Positions 1 through 8,232 of a stretch of DNA of 64,000 nucleotides are shown here, one piece after another; within the stretch, counting starts at the first letter, position 1, and every line of letters begins with the position of its first letter. Source of the stretch: Bacillus sp. RO3 (GTDB lineage Bacteria > Bacillota > Bacilli > Bacillales > Bacillaceae_B); the NCBI RefSeq assembly GCF_012911895.1, contig NZ_JAAXCV010000023.1, forward strand, positions 1 to 64,000, written 5' to 3'. The notes beneath the pieces were generated by a model that saw only the letters and a program-made list of their open reading frames with translations, was not told the DNA's origin and ran no database searches. The translations under genes and the position numbers were made by a program.

Positions 1-364
1 ATTAAACCACAGATCGGACATTCATGGATTGGCGATGTGGAGCGATTGTGGGAGGTGTAGAGGGCCCTTTCTGAGGAAAATCGCCAATATCTATAAATAT
101 ATTAAGATATTAATATTTTGGATGAAGTGTCCGGCAATGATTTTTGGAAATAGAGGTCCGTCCCTCAAAAAAAGAGCACTTCCCACAAGGGGAAGTGCCG
201 TCCAAAGGTATTGTAATTTGTCGTTGAGTTTATTAAAACATAGATTTGAAATGTATGTATTGTCGGTCTGTGGTAGTGAGAGGGGATTTATGAGGATTTT
301 TCTGAGATATTGAGTCTTTTTCTGCAGGAATATAAAAATATTAATATTTTATGGAGGTGAGGGT
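1..364. other. Intergenic region upstream of the broken regulator
   Basis: I see no convincing gene here. Positions 153-166 hold one copy of the GAGGTCCGTCCCTC repeat described in the findings. A hairpin at 176-198 (arms GCACTTCCC/GGGAAGTGC) is followed by a T run only when read on the minus strand, so it looks like a minus-strand terminator without an obvious gene to serve. Two similar AT-rich palindromes, around 104-119 and 332-352 (core ATATTAATAT), lie upstream of the regulator. The second sits just before its ribosome site and could be an operator, but AT-richness makes this weak. Confidence 0.5.
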
Positions 365-1233
365 GTGGATTATTCAGTCATTGGAAAAAAGATAAGAGAG
401 CTGAGAAAGGTCGTTGGATTGACCCAGGGAGAATTAGCTGATGGGATCTGCGCACAGGCCCTTGTCAGCCGAATGGAAAAGGGAGATATTTATCCCAGTG
501 CAACAGCACTTTATCAAATTTCCAAGAAGCTGGGGGTAGATGTAAACTACTTCTTTGAAATCGGAACAACCCCTCGTTTGGACTATCTGAAGGAAGTTGA
601 ACGCCAATTGCGTCACCTGCGAAAAAAACACAGATATGAAGAAATGATAGAAATGGTGAGGGCAGAAGAAAAAAATCCGCTTTTTAAACAAAGGGAAAAT
701 CTTCAACTCCTATATTGGCATAAAGCAATACATATGTTTGAGGTTGAACATAAGTGGGAAGAAGCTTTTCTCCTCTTAAAGGAAGCTCTGTCCCTAACAG
801 CAAACAGCAAAAAAGCCATTTCCGAAAGGGAAATGGAGATTCTCCTGACCCTTGGGGGATTTTATGCTGGTACTGAGGATTATTCCGAAGCACTGAAGCA
901 CTACGATCAAGTGAAAGGTGCTATCTATACCACTGGACAACTGAGCGATAAATCAATTAAAACCAGACTGCTCTATAATATTGCCAGAGTGTTGACACGA
1001 TTAGGCAGGTACAAAGAATCAATCGATTATTGTGCATAGAAGAGGAACATCTGTATGGGTTAGCTCAACTTCACTATCATCTGGGCTATAACTTTGAATT
1101 GGAAAACGACGTAGAACAAGCGATTTTCTATATTGACAAATCGATATCGATTTTTGAAATACTCGAAAATGCCGATCATACGACCTTTCTCATGGATAGA
1201 ATAAAACAGTTATCTCAAAAAAATCTTTCGTGA
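365..1233 (+). pseudogene. PlcR/NprR-type HTH-TPR regulator, frameshifted
   Basis: The first reading frame starts with GTG at 365 behind GGAGGTGAG. It encodes an XRE helix-turn-helix (about residues 5-60, with GLTQGELADG and VSRMEKGD) followed by TPR-type helices, the layout of quorum-peptide-sensing PlcR/NprR/Rgg-like regulators. It stops at 1039 right after RYKESIDYC. The next frame, open from 1030 to 1233, continues the same TPR solenoid (EEEHLYGLAQLHYHLGYN). The family normally carries about another half-repeat at this junction, so a short out-of-frame deletion is more likely than a single-base error. No PapR/NprX-like signalling peptide gene is seen directly downstream. A sequencing error cannot be excluded from one read of the sequence. 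Confidence 0.75.
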
Positions 1234-1319
1234 TGGTCTCCCTTCTATTTTTCATGGTTTTTTCATACATGTAACATGTCCATCATATGAATGGTTATAG
1301 GTGAGGGAGTGTTGGAGCC

Positions 1320-1781
1320 ATGAGAAGAAAAAGCCCGGTACCTCTATTGATTGGGGCAGTTGCTGCCATTTTGATAGTAGTGGCCTTATTCATGTTCATT
1401 GGAAAGAGTCGGGAATCCCATACACCAGAAGAAGTAATCGCTGCATTTTACCAATATGAACAAACCGGTGACTTTGGAAATGCATGGGAGTTGTTTCATC
1501 CAGAAATGCAGACCAAGTTTCCCAAATCCACTTATATCCAAACGAAGAACCATGTCTTCATGGGGCATATGGGAGTGGATGAATTCAAGGTGAAAGTGGG
1601 GAAGGTAGAAAAAGTAGATACGTTTACATTCAATCAGGAAGGTCTGACGTTTAAAAAAGTGAGAAAAGCAGATGTCGATTTATTTTTTGACAGTCAATTC
1701 GGTAAGCTCACCATCCGCCAAACCTGTTATGTTGCCCTGGAAGAGGATGAGTGGAAGGTTTTATGGGACTATCATTTCTGA
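1320..1781 (+). CDS. Membrane-anchored NTF2-like hypothetical protein
   Basis: The 153-residue protein has a short basic N-terminus and one strong transmembrane segment (about residues 8-28), then an extracytoplasmic domain. That domain starts with TPEEVIAAFYQYEQTGDFGNAWELFHPEM, a pattern typical of NTF2-like/DUF4878-type folds, and ends WKVLWDYHF. The ATG at 1320 follows GTGAGGGAG with normal spacing. It probably sits in the membrane with the globular domain outside. No catalytic motif is visible and the neighbours do not suggest a pathway. The fold assignment is inference from pattern, not from an alignment. Confidence 0.7.
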   Translation: MRRKSPVPLLIGAVAAILIVVALFMFIGKSRESHTPEEVIAAFYQYEQTGDFGNAWELFHPEMQTKFPKSTYIQTKNHVFMGHMGVDEFKVKVGKVEKVDTFTFNQEGLTFKKVRKADVDLFFDSQFGKLTIRQTCYVALEEDEWKVLWDYHF

Positions 1782-1830
1782 CCATGGAAAGGCCTCTGTA
1801 AAAGGGTAGGAAATTCTTTCTGTTGATTTG

Positions 1831-1855
1831 GTTTTATTTGACGTTTTCCGGGTAT
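1831..1855 (+). promoter_or_regulatory. Sigma-B-type promoter
   Basis: GTTTTA (1831-1836), a 13-base spacer, then GGGTAT (1850-1855). The sigma-B consensus is GTTTAA, 12-14 bases, GGGTAT, so only one base differs. It lies 37 bases upstream of the small gene at 1892, pointing to general stress control. Confidence 0.65.
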
Positions 1856-1891
1856 AAAGAAACTAATTATTTATAAAGGAGGGCCAAAGCT

Positions 1892-2017
1892 ATGCCGTTA
1901 CTCTACTTGAAAGCCCGTGAAGCATACGAGCTGGATGCGAAAGTCACCGAGTCGCAAGTGACGAGACTGAGGGAATATCGCAGAACAAAGCCCGCCCCCG
2001 TTGTCAAAAAAAGATAG
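1892..2017 (+). CDS. 41-residue basic small protein
   Basis: This short frame has an ATG at 1892 behind a near-perfect AAAGGAGGG ribosome site (1876-1884) with good spacing. It ends at 2017 just before a strong terminator. The product is charged and basic at its C-terminus (ends PAPVVKKR), has no membrane segment and no cysteine. The transcription unit is compact: a sigma-B-type promoter, the ribosome site, the frame, then the terminator. That makes a real stress-induced small protein more likely than chance. I do not recognise a family and propose no function. Confidence 0.65.
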   Translation: MPLLYLKAREAYELDAKVTESQVTRLREYRRTKPAPVVKKR

Positions 2018-2037
2018 TTTGGTGTCAGAATCCTACT

Positions 2038-2069
2038 CAGTCTAAATCCATTTAGACTGTTTTTTTTTG
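2038..2069 (+). terminator. Rho-independent terminator of the 41-residue gene
   Basis: Perfect 9-bp stem CAGTCTAAA/TTTAGACTG with a four-base loop, followed by nine T residues. Confidence 0.85.
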
Positions 2070-2078
2070 TGGATACGT

Positions 2079-2114
2079 AAAAAGTCAGGAATCATATGAT
2101 TCCTGACTTTTTTA
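2079..2114 (-). terminator. Terminator of murB (symmetrical)
   Basis: AAAAGTCAGGAATC/GATTCCTGACTTTT stem closed over AT, with A and T runs on both sides, so it can act in both directions. It abuts the murB stop codon. Confidence 0.8.
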
Positions 2115-3032
2115 CTCTAAATCTTCACCGATGATGCGGACTTCCCTTTCAAGCTCTACATCAAATCTTTCTTTCACTGTTTTTTGTACATGTTCGATCA
2201 GTGAAATGTAATCTGAAGCAGTCGCATTGTCTTTATTCACAATGAACCCGGCATGCTTTGTGGAAACCTCGGCACCCCCGAAATTTGTGCCTTGAAGCTC
2301 ACTGTCCTGAATCAGCTTTCCGGCAAAGTATCCTGGAGGCCGTTTGAATACACTCCCACAGGATGGATATTCAAGGGGCTGCTTTGATTCCCTTTTATCG
2401 GTGAGGTCATCCATCACGGCTTTGATGTCTTCGTAGTCCCCAGGCTGTAAGCTGAACGTTGCCTCTAACACAATATCTCCTTTTTCAGAGATATTACTGT
2501 GGCGATAATCAAGCTCCAGTTCTGCAGCCGTCCGTTTCACCAGATTCCCTTCCCGGTCCACGACATAACAATAATCAAGAACATCTTTAATTTCACCGCC
2601 GTAAGCCCCGGCATTCATGAAGAGGGCACCGCCCACCGTACCCGGGATTCCGCAGGCGAATTCAAGCCCGGATAACTTCTCTGCTAACGCACGTCTGGAT
2701 ACGTCGATGATCGCCGCACCACTCTGGGCCACGATCAGTTGATCGTTGGCTTTGATGTCTTTAAAGTTTTTCAGGTGAAGGACGATCCCGCGGATACCTC
2801 CATCCTTCACAATCAAATTCGAGCCGTTTCCTAATAGTGTGAAAGGAACATCCACTTCGTTGGAAAGCTTCACGATGTTTTGAACTTCTTCAAACGTAGT
2901 CGGGGTCAGGAAGAAGTCTGCTTTTCCGCCCAGCTTCGTGTATAGATGATCTCTTAACAATTCGTCACGTTTGATATTGTCAGAATGCATCACCTTTGAT
3001 AACTCTTCAAACACTTTTTCCTTATTGTACAT
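2112..3032 (-). CDS. murB: UDP-N-acetylenolpyruvoylglucosamine reductase
   Basis: MurB uses NADPH and bound FAD to reduce UDP-GlcNAc-enolpyruvate to UDP-MurNAc in the cytoplasm, the second committed step of peptidoglycan precursor synthesis. The 306-residue length is normal. The FAD-binding half carries [14 protein letters not shown] (about 66-79) and [20 protein letters not shown] (about 128-147). The C-terminal substrate domain has [10 protein letters not shown], with the catalytic serine in GS, and a late glutamate in EREVRIIGE. The absence of the extra tyrosine-loop insert marks a type II enzyme. It is a single-gene unit transcribed against its neighbours and ends at a symmetrical terminator. 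Confidence 0.97.
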   Translation of the reverse strand: MYNKEKVFEELSKVMHSDNIKRDELLRDHLYTKLGGKADFFLTPTTFEEVQNIVKLSNEVDVPFTLLGNGSNLIVKDGGIRGIVLHLKNFKDIKANDQLIVAQSGAAIIDVSRRALAEKLSGLEFACGIPGTVGGALFMNAGAYGGEIKDVLDYCYVVDREGNLVKRTAAELELDYRHSNISEKGDIVLEATFSLQPGDYEDIKAVMDDLTDKRESKQPLEYPSCGSVFKRPPGYFAGKLIQDSELQGTNFGGAEVSTKHAGFIVNKDNATASDYISLIEHVQKTVKERFDVELEREVRIIGEDLE

Positions 3033-3179
3033 TCTATATCAGTCCTATAAATAGTTTTTCATATGCTTTAAGATAAATCCTACCCCATCATTATATGATG
3101 AAAACCCATGAAAGTTAAATGGTTTCCGCTCCCAGGTGTGAATATCCGTCTATTGGAGGACGAATCAGGCTTCAGAAAT

Positions 3180-3207
3180 AAGAAAAAGAACCCCCGCCAT
3201 GGAGGTT
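3180..3207 (-). terminator. Terminator of the secreted nucleotidase
   Basis: Read on the minus strand, GAACCTCC...GGGGGTTC forms a GC-rich stem followed by TTTTTCTT, about 14 bases after the stop codon of the nucleotidase gene. Confidence 0.75.
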
Positions 3208-3220
3208 CCCGACTCGTTCC

Positions 3221-5296
3221 TTATTTTAAGAAATGAAACGATTTAGCCACATTCGCTATGAAATTCGTCCTAAAATTGCGGCTTTCTTTCTTTTCCTGTC
3301 CTGGATTGACGGCGTCGCTCTGCTTGAATTTAATCGAGTATTTCGCAAACCCGGAGTCTTCTGTTCCGATGTATTTATAGGTTCTGGCATCTTTGATATA
3401 TTGCCGTGCTTTAGGAGAGGTTTCAAATACAACATTGACATCCCCGCGGATAGGGGCGAAATTCCAATTTCCGTCGGCTTCAGGGTTAATGGTCCCTTTT
3501 TCCATGATGTAGTTGATGATAACATTCCGGTTTTCGTCCGGTGCCTGAATGATGATGTTGGAACCATCGATACCAGGAAAGTGCCCGCCGCCGCTTGCCC
3601 GGTAATTATTTGTGGCCACGATGAACTTTTGTTCCGGATCCATGGGCTTGCCCTCGAATGTAAGGTTCTTGATACGGTGGGAGTCTTCATTGGCAAGCTT
3701 GCCGTCCGTATGGTATCTTGCAGGTTTGGTTACATCGATTTCATACGTGACACCGTCAATCACATCAAAATTATACGATCGGAATGCCCCGTTGACCAAT
3801 GGCTGCTCTTCTGAAGTACCGGTATCAATCTGGTTGAATTGACCCGCTGACATTTCAAGCCATTCTTTTACCTGGGCGCCGTCCACCAGCACTGCTTGTA
3901 ACGTATTGGGATATAAGTACAGATCGGCAACATTTTTAATGGCAATCTCCCCTGCAGGAATATCCGTGTAGTAAGACGCGTCCCCGCGGGTACCCGCTTT
4001 AAAAGGTGCTCCGGCAGATAGAACCGGGATCCCTTCGTACTCAGTGCCTTGGATGTACTTTTCTACATACCATTTTTGTGCGTTTGTCACCACCTGAATC
4101 GATGGATCATCCTTCACCTGTGCAAAATAACTGTTGATAGGGGAAGTGGTTTCACCAACGGCGCTTCTCACCCAATCAACGGTGTGGTTATGATCTTCTT
4201 CAATGGCATGAAAGACCTCTTCATCACGGCTCACCAACGGATTTCCATCCTTGTCGGCAATCCCGCGGGTAGAGGTTTGGGAGTTTACGACCGTCCACTG
4301 GCCGTCCTTATGTTCCAACTCGAGATCCACAAGACCTAGATGACTGCCCCAATATCCAGGCATGACAGAAGGCACACCGTTAATCGTTCCTTTTTTTATA
4401 TCTACACCCTCAATCCCTTCATAGGAGGGGGATGGGAAGGTACTGTGTGAATGACCGAAAAGGATGGTGTCGATTCCGTCCACTTTAGAGAGATCGTACG
4501 TTGCATTTTCTTCCATTCCATCATCGGTCACCGAACCGATTCCAGAATGAGGGATGGCCACGATGATATCCGCTCCTTCTGCTTTCATCCGGGGAACAAA
4601 TTCATTCGCTGTTTCGACCATATCTTTGGCAATGACTTTTCCTTCAAGATGGGCCTTGTCCCACTGCATGATCTGGGGAGGGACAAAGCCGATCACCCCA
4701 ACCTTGATGGTGTGCGTTTCACCGTCTTCATCTACGACTTCGCGATCAAGAATGAGATAAGGCTGAAAATAGTTCTGATCATCATTCGGATCGCTGTTTC
4801 CGTCATCTATAAAGACATTGGCGTTGATATAAGGGAATGTAGAGCCGGATAAAGAGGTGTCAAGGAAATCAAGGCCATAGTTAAATTCGTGGTTTCCGAT
4901 ATTCGCAGCATCATAATCCAGTAAATTCATGGCTTTATAGACAGGGTGTATCTCACCGGGCTGCAATGGGTCGACCTTTGCCACATAATCACCCAGGGGG
5001 TTCCCCTGCAGCAAATCCCCATTATCGAAAAGGAGGCTGTTCTTAGATTCGGCACGGGCTTGTTTAATGAGAGAAGCCGTCTTCACCAGTCCATATTTAT
5101 GTGTCTCCATGTCCTGATAATAGTCATAGTTGGCGAGGTTTACATGAATGTCAGTGGTTTCAAGGATGCGAAGCTTTACAATATCCTGATCCATCACATC
5201 GGCATAGGTGACAGAAGGGGGGGCTTGGGGAATGAGGAGACCTAAAGCAATGGTGGTGCCGGCGACAACTTTCTTCTTGTTAAATGAGTTTTTCAA
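3221..5296 (-). CDS. Secreted 2',3'-cyclic-nucleotide phosphodiesterase/3'-nucleotidase
   Basis: A CpdB/YfkN-type enzyme that hydrolyses 2',3'-cyclic nucleotides and then 3'-nucleotides outside the cell, scavenging phosphate and nucleosides from RNA breakdown. The 691-residue product begins with a signal peptide (MKNSFNKKKVVAGTTIALGL, cut near TYADV). The metallophosphatase core follows: TTDIHVN, FDNGDLLQGNPL, ANIGNHEFNYG, IPHSG and FGHSHS supply the di-metal ligands. The C-terminal 5'-nucleotidase domain has NYRASGGGHFPG for base binding. It ends FHFLK with no LPXTG sorting signal, unlike many wall-anchored relatives, so release or non-covalent retention is expected. Upstream, on the minus strand, an AT-rich 240-base gap probably holds the promoter. 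Confidence 0.93.
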   Translation of the reverse strand: MKNSFNKKKVVAGTTIALGLLIPQAPPSVTYADVMDQDIVKLRILETTDIHVNLANYDYYQDMETHKYGLVKTASLIKQARAESKNSLLFDNGDLLQGNPLGDYVAKVDPLQPGEIHPVYKAMNLLDYDAANIGNHEFNYGLDFLDTSLSGSTFPYINANVFIDDGNSDPNDDQNYFQPYLILDREVVDEDGETHTIKVGVIGFVPPQIMQWDKAHLEGKVIAKDMVETANEFVPRMKAEGADIIVAIPHSGIGSVTDDGMEENATYDLSKVDGIDTILFGHSHSTFPSPSYEGIEGVDIKKGTINGVPSVMPGYWGSHLGLVDLELEHKDGQWTVVNSQTSTRGIADKDGNPLVSRDEEVFHAIEEDHNHTVDWVRSAVGETTSPINSYFAQVKDDPSIQVVTNAQKWYVEKYIQGTEYEGIPVLSAGAPFKAGTRGDASYYTDIPAGEIAIKNVADLYLYPNTLQAVLVDGAQVKEWLEMSAGQFNQIDTGTSEEQPLVNGAFRSYNFDVIDGVTYEIDVTKPARYHTDGKLANEDSHRIKNLTFEGKPMDPEQKFIVATNNYRASGGGHFPGIDGSNIIIQAPDENRNVIINYIMEKGTINPEADGNWNFAPIRGDVNVVFETSPKARQYIKDARTYKYIGTEDSGFAKYSIKFKQSDAVNPGQEKKESRNFRTNFIANVAKSFHFLK

Positions 5297-5544
5297 CAGA
5301 ATCTCTCCTATTTATGTATTTTATGTCAAACAATTACATGCTAGCATAGTACCTTTAAATAGGAATGGTGAAAAAGTATGATTTGTAAGAAAAATGTAAA
5401 TGTTTTGCGGAAGGGCTGGCAGCCATCCAATTGAGTGTTTACTTTTAAAGGATTTATAAGATAGGATAGAGCTAAATATAGATGATATAGCATCTATTCA
5501 TCTACTAAACTATACAATGTACACGTAAGGGAGGAGGAAGCGAG

Positions 5545-6447
5545 TTGGCCCGATTATACACCGCCTTACTTGGCTTAAGTCTGATCTGGGGGATGTCTTT
5601 CGTGTTTATCAAATGGCTGGTGGAACCTGCAGGAGTCTGGGGGACGGTATTCTTACGGTGTCTCGCCGGGGCACTCGTGCTTCTCCCCATCTTCTACATC
5701 CAAAGGAAAAAGGAAGGGAAGAAGCCGCTTCCTTTATGGAAGCTGTTTGTCGTAGGCATCGGGAATGCGGCTCTTCCCTGGACCCTGATTGCCCTAAGCG
5801 AAACACAGATCAACAGCAATACGGCTTCCATCCTGAATGCGACAACCCCCATATGGACGGGACTGGCAGGTTTTCTGTTCTTCTCCGTCGTATTGACGGG
5901 ATATCAATGGATCGGAATCGTGGTGGGCTTCTTCGGTATCCTTGTGCTGATGAATTTCGAAGTGAGCGGAATCTTTTCGTCGGATTTTGTAGGAGTGGGA
6001 ACGATGGTCCTTGCCACCATGAGCTATGCCTTTAGTTCCCAATACACGAAGAAATACCTGTCGGGAACGAGTGTGGTCGTGATCTCCACCTTCCAGTTAT
6101 TGATCGGGGCAGGAGTCGGGTTTGCGGGGATGATGCTGACGAATCCCATCAGCATGGGGGATTTACGGTCAGCAGAAGTGATTCTGGCTATTTTAGGATT
6201 AGGCTGCCTCGGGTCTGGTGTGGCAACGCTCCTATACTTCTACATCATGACGAACGGGAGCCCGGAATTTGCTTCGACGGTGACGTATTTGATTCCAGGA
6301 ACGGCGATGGTCTGGGGCTTCCTGTTTCTTCAGGAGCCGGTGACCCATCATCTCGTTCTGGGATTGCTCATCATCTTCGCAGGGGTATTCCTCTCTTCAA
6401 GGAAGTCGAAAAAATGGACGGCCTCCCTGTCCACTGGAACGAGGTAA
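5545..6447 (+). CDS. EamA/DMT-family transporter
   Basis: The 300-residue protein has about ten hydrophobic helices in two EamA repeats (about 5-135 and 150-285), as in drug/metabolite transporters. The N-terminal signature SLIWGMSFVFIKW and the second-half LGSGVATLLYFYIM are typical. It should move a small metabolite across the cytoplasmic membrane, but substrate cannot be read from sequence. TTG at 5545 is chosen because GGGAGGAGG lies 8 bases upstream and the frame has no better start. A basic tail (SSRKSKK) faces the cytoplasm. It appears monocistronic; the next gene has its own promoter. Confidence 0.9.
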   Translation: MARLYTALLGLSLIWGMSFVFIKWLVEPAGVWGTVFLRCLAGALVLLPIFYIQRKKEGKKPLPLWKLFVVGIGNAALPWTLIALSETQINSNTASILNATTPIWTGLAGFLFFSVVLTGYQWIGIVVGFFGILVLMNFEVSGIFSSDFVGVGTMVLATMSYAFSSQYTKKYLSGTSVVVISTFQLLIGAGVGFAGMMLTNPISMGDLRSAEVILAILGLGCLGSGVATLLYFYIMTNGSPEFASTVTYLIPGTAMVWGFLFLQEPVTHHLVLGLLIIFAGVFLSSRKSKKWTASLSTGTR

Positions 6448-6451
6448 GACG

Positions 6452-6528
6452 TTTAAACAAACGTTTGATTAGTAAGGTGAATGCCTTGTATATCATAGGT
6501 TCAGCTCGTTAAACAAACGTTTGGTTAA
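6452..6528 (+). promoter_or_regulatory. Promoter with paired TetR-type operators
   Basis: Two palindromes share the core CAAACGTTTG (6458-6467 and 6514-6523) with T/A-rich arms, and their centres are 56 bp apart. Between and overlapping them is a sigma-A-like promoter: TTGATT (6465-6470), 17 bases, GTATAT (6488-6493). The first operator covers the -35 box and the second lies just past the start point, a repression geometry. No TetR-type gene is next to it in this window; the next gene downstream is the PilZ protein. Confidence 0.6.
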
Positions 6529-6604
6529 ATGGAAGACACCATCCTTTTCCTGCTGTTGTTTTTATATACGAATCTATCTAACTTTTAAAAAGGGGAGATA
6601 AATC

Positions 6605-6967
6605 ATGATCTACAGAAGAGATGAATCCTATCGTTTTGCATTCTCTCAGCCGATACCTTGTTCCTACACCATCGTAGGGATCGGGGGAACGGCCATCCAA
6701 TCCAATACCGCCAATGGGGAAATCATGGATCTGAGCCCTCAGGGGTGCAGGCTCCAATCCTTACTGAATATTCATCTGGAGAAAGAAGTAACTCTGAAAG
6801 TGGAGTTCAAGCTTGATGAGGGTTTTGCCCAAATCATAACGACGGGAACGGTGAAATGGCAGAAACGTAAGGGACTGTCGCATTATCAGTACGGCATAGA
6901 ATTTGTGAAGGATGATCGGTTGAAACATACCATTACAGAAGAATTAAAGAAGTATGTAAAAAGATGA
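6605..6967 (+). CDS. PilZ-domain protein
   Basis: A 120-residue single-domain protein. MDLSPQGCRLQ (about 38-48) fits the D/NxSxxG signature that, in PilZ domains, contacts c-di-GMP. The other signature, RxxxR, is imperfect: RRDESYR places the arginines five apart, so binding is possible but not assured. The remainder forms the usual beta-barrel pattern ending in YGIEFVKDD. It should act in the cytoplasm as a second-messenger effector, perhaps on motility or surface polysaccharide given the surrounding genes. ATG at 6605 follows AAAAAGGGGAG. The two-operator promoter upstream is the likely control point. Confidence 0.82.
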   Translation: MIYRRDESYRFAFSQPIPCSYTIVGIGGTAIQSNTANGEIMDLSPQGCRLQSLLNIHLEKEVTLKVEFKLDEGFAQIITTGTVKWQKRKGLSHYQYGIEFVKDDRLKHTITEELKKYVKR

Positions 6968-6991
6968 ACGGGTTCTTATTAGCCCTTGTCA

Positions 6992-7025
6992 GATCCAATG
7001 AAAGCATAGGTTGGATCACTTTTTA
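6992..7025 (+). terminator. Terminator of the PilZ gene
   Basis: GATCCAA/TTGGATC stem with a 12-base loop followed by CACTTTTT. Confidence 0.7.
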
Positions 7026-7175
7026 GCTATTCATTACTGAATAGGAAATACTTTTTCCCCTGAATATAATGCAAAAGAAGGTATATTCATATAAAATGGT
7101 TAGGATACATAGCTTAGAATAGACAAGTTAACGCATACTGAACGTTAAAATAAAAAATAAGGATGGTAATACTCT

Positions 7176-8030
7176 ATGAAAACGGCAATTGTAACGGATA
7201 GTACTGCCTACATCCCGAAAGAATTGCGTGAACAGCTTGATATACATATGATTCCTCTCAGCGTCATTATCGGTGGGGAAACATATCAAGAAGAAGTTGA
7301 TATTACGGCAAGTGAATTTTATGAAGAGGTCACCGCTCAGGAAAAACTCCCGACGACTTCCCAGCCTCCTGTCGGACAATTCGTGGAGTTATTCGAGAAG
7401 CTTTCAAAGGATTACGACGCCGTCATTTCCATTCATTTATCAAGCGGAATCAGCGGGACCTACCAGGGAGCCGTCCAAGCCGGCGAAATGGTCGAGAGCA
7501 TAAAGGTTTATCCCTACGATTCAGAAATCAGCTGTATGATCCAGGGCTTCTATGCCCTTGAAGGGGCCAAACTTGCCCTTGAAGGGAAAAGTGCCGAAGA
7601 CATCCTTGCACTACTCGATGAAATGAAACAGTCCGTTCAGGCTTACTTCATGGTGGATGACCTCGCCCATCTGCAGCGTGGCGGCCGGTTATCCCAGGCC
7701 CAGGCCATCATCGGGAGCCTGTTACAGGTCAAGCCGTTGCTGCACTTCGTCGATAAAGTGATCGTTCCCTTTGAAAAGATCCGTACCAAAAAGAAAGCAT
7801 TGAAGCGGGTCGAGACCATCCTCGAAGAAGCGGTTGCATCCGGTGAAGGATTCCAGGCATCCATCATCCACGCCAACCGCGAACAAGATGCGGTGGAATG
7901 GAAAAACGAGCTGGAAGAAAAATACCCCAACGTCGAATTCAACGTCAGCTATTTCGGTCCCGTCATCGGCACCCATTTAGGTGAAGGATCCATGGGAATG
8001 GGCTGGGCCCGGAAAATCAGCCGGTCGTAA
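7176..8030 (+). CDS. degV: DegV family fatty-acid-binding protein
   Basis: DegV proteins bind a fatty acid and, in FakB-type members, present it to fatty-acid kinase FakA. The 284-residue protein starts MKTAIVTDSTAYIPKE, contains PTTSQPPVG (about 65-73), HLSSGISGTYQ and DLAHLQRGGRLS, and ends near GPVIGTHLGEGSMG. These are the conserved lipid-pocket and head-group motifs. Its position directly upstream of comFA matches B. subtilis degV (yviA), so the symbol rests on motif and synteny together. About 200 bases separate it from comFA and are filled by short repeats, so it is probably its own transcription unit. Confidence 0.92.
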   Translation: MKTAIVTDSTAYIPKELREQLDIHMIPLSVIIGGETYQEEVDITASEFYEEVTAQEKLPTTSQPPVGQFVELFEKLSKDYDAVISIHLSSGISGTYQGAVQAGEMVESIKVYPYDSEISCMIQGFYALEGAKLALEGKSAEDILALLDEMKQSVQAYFMVDDLAHLQRGGRLSQAQAIIGSLLQVKPLLHFVDKVIVPFEKIRTKKKALKRVETILEEAVASGEGFQASIIHANREQDAVEWKNELEEKYPNVEFNVSYFGPVIGTHLGEGSMGMGWARKISRS

Positions 8031-8055
8031 GGATGTATAAATTTAGCGCCAACTT

Positions 8056-8175
8056 TCCGGTGCCAGGTATCAAACGCTGTTTTGGTGCCTGGCGCCGTTT
8101 TTTTGATTTGGGTGTACCAGGTACAATGGGTTGGATTTGTACCTGGTAAAATCCGCTCTCCCTGGTACCAGCAGC
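8056..8175. repeat. Cluster of GGTGCCAGG / GTACCTGGTA repeat units
   Basis: Between degV and comFA several related short units alternate in orientation: GGTGCCAGGTATC, GGTGCCTGGCGCC, GTACCAGGTAC, GTACCTGGTA and CTGGTACCAG. The first pair (about 8058-8098) encloses a hairpin followed by TTTTTTT at 8099-8105, so the element probably doubles as the degV terminator. Similar units recur between secA and prfB. No protein-coding signal fits this stretch, although frames run through it. Confidence 0.7.
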
Positions 8176-8232
8176 AGGAATTTCCCGCCCCCACGCAGAA
8201 TATGTCATTATCCAACTGAAGGAGTGATGCAT

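Noticed and set aside
29-313. 94-codon plus-strand frame at the window start
   Set aside because: It crosses a repeat copy and a hairpin, has no ribosome site and an unprotein-like composition.
3233-3842. Long plus-strand frames opposite the nucleotidase gene
   Set aside because: Antisense shadows of a clearly conserved coding frame, with no start signals.
8131-8232. N-terminal extension of comFA
   Set aside because: The extension is encoded by repeat units and lacks a ribosome site; the TTG at 8233 has one.
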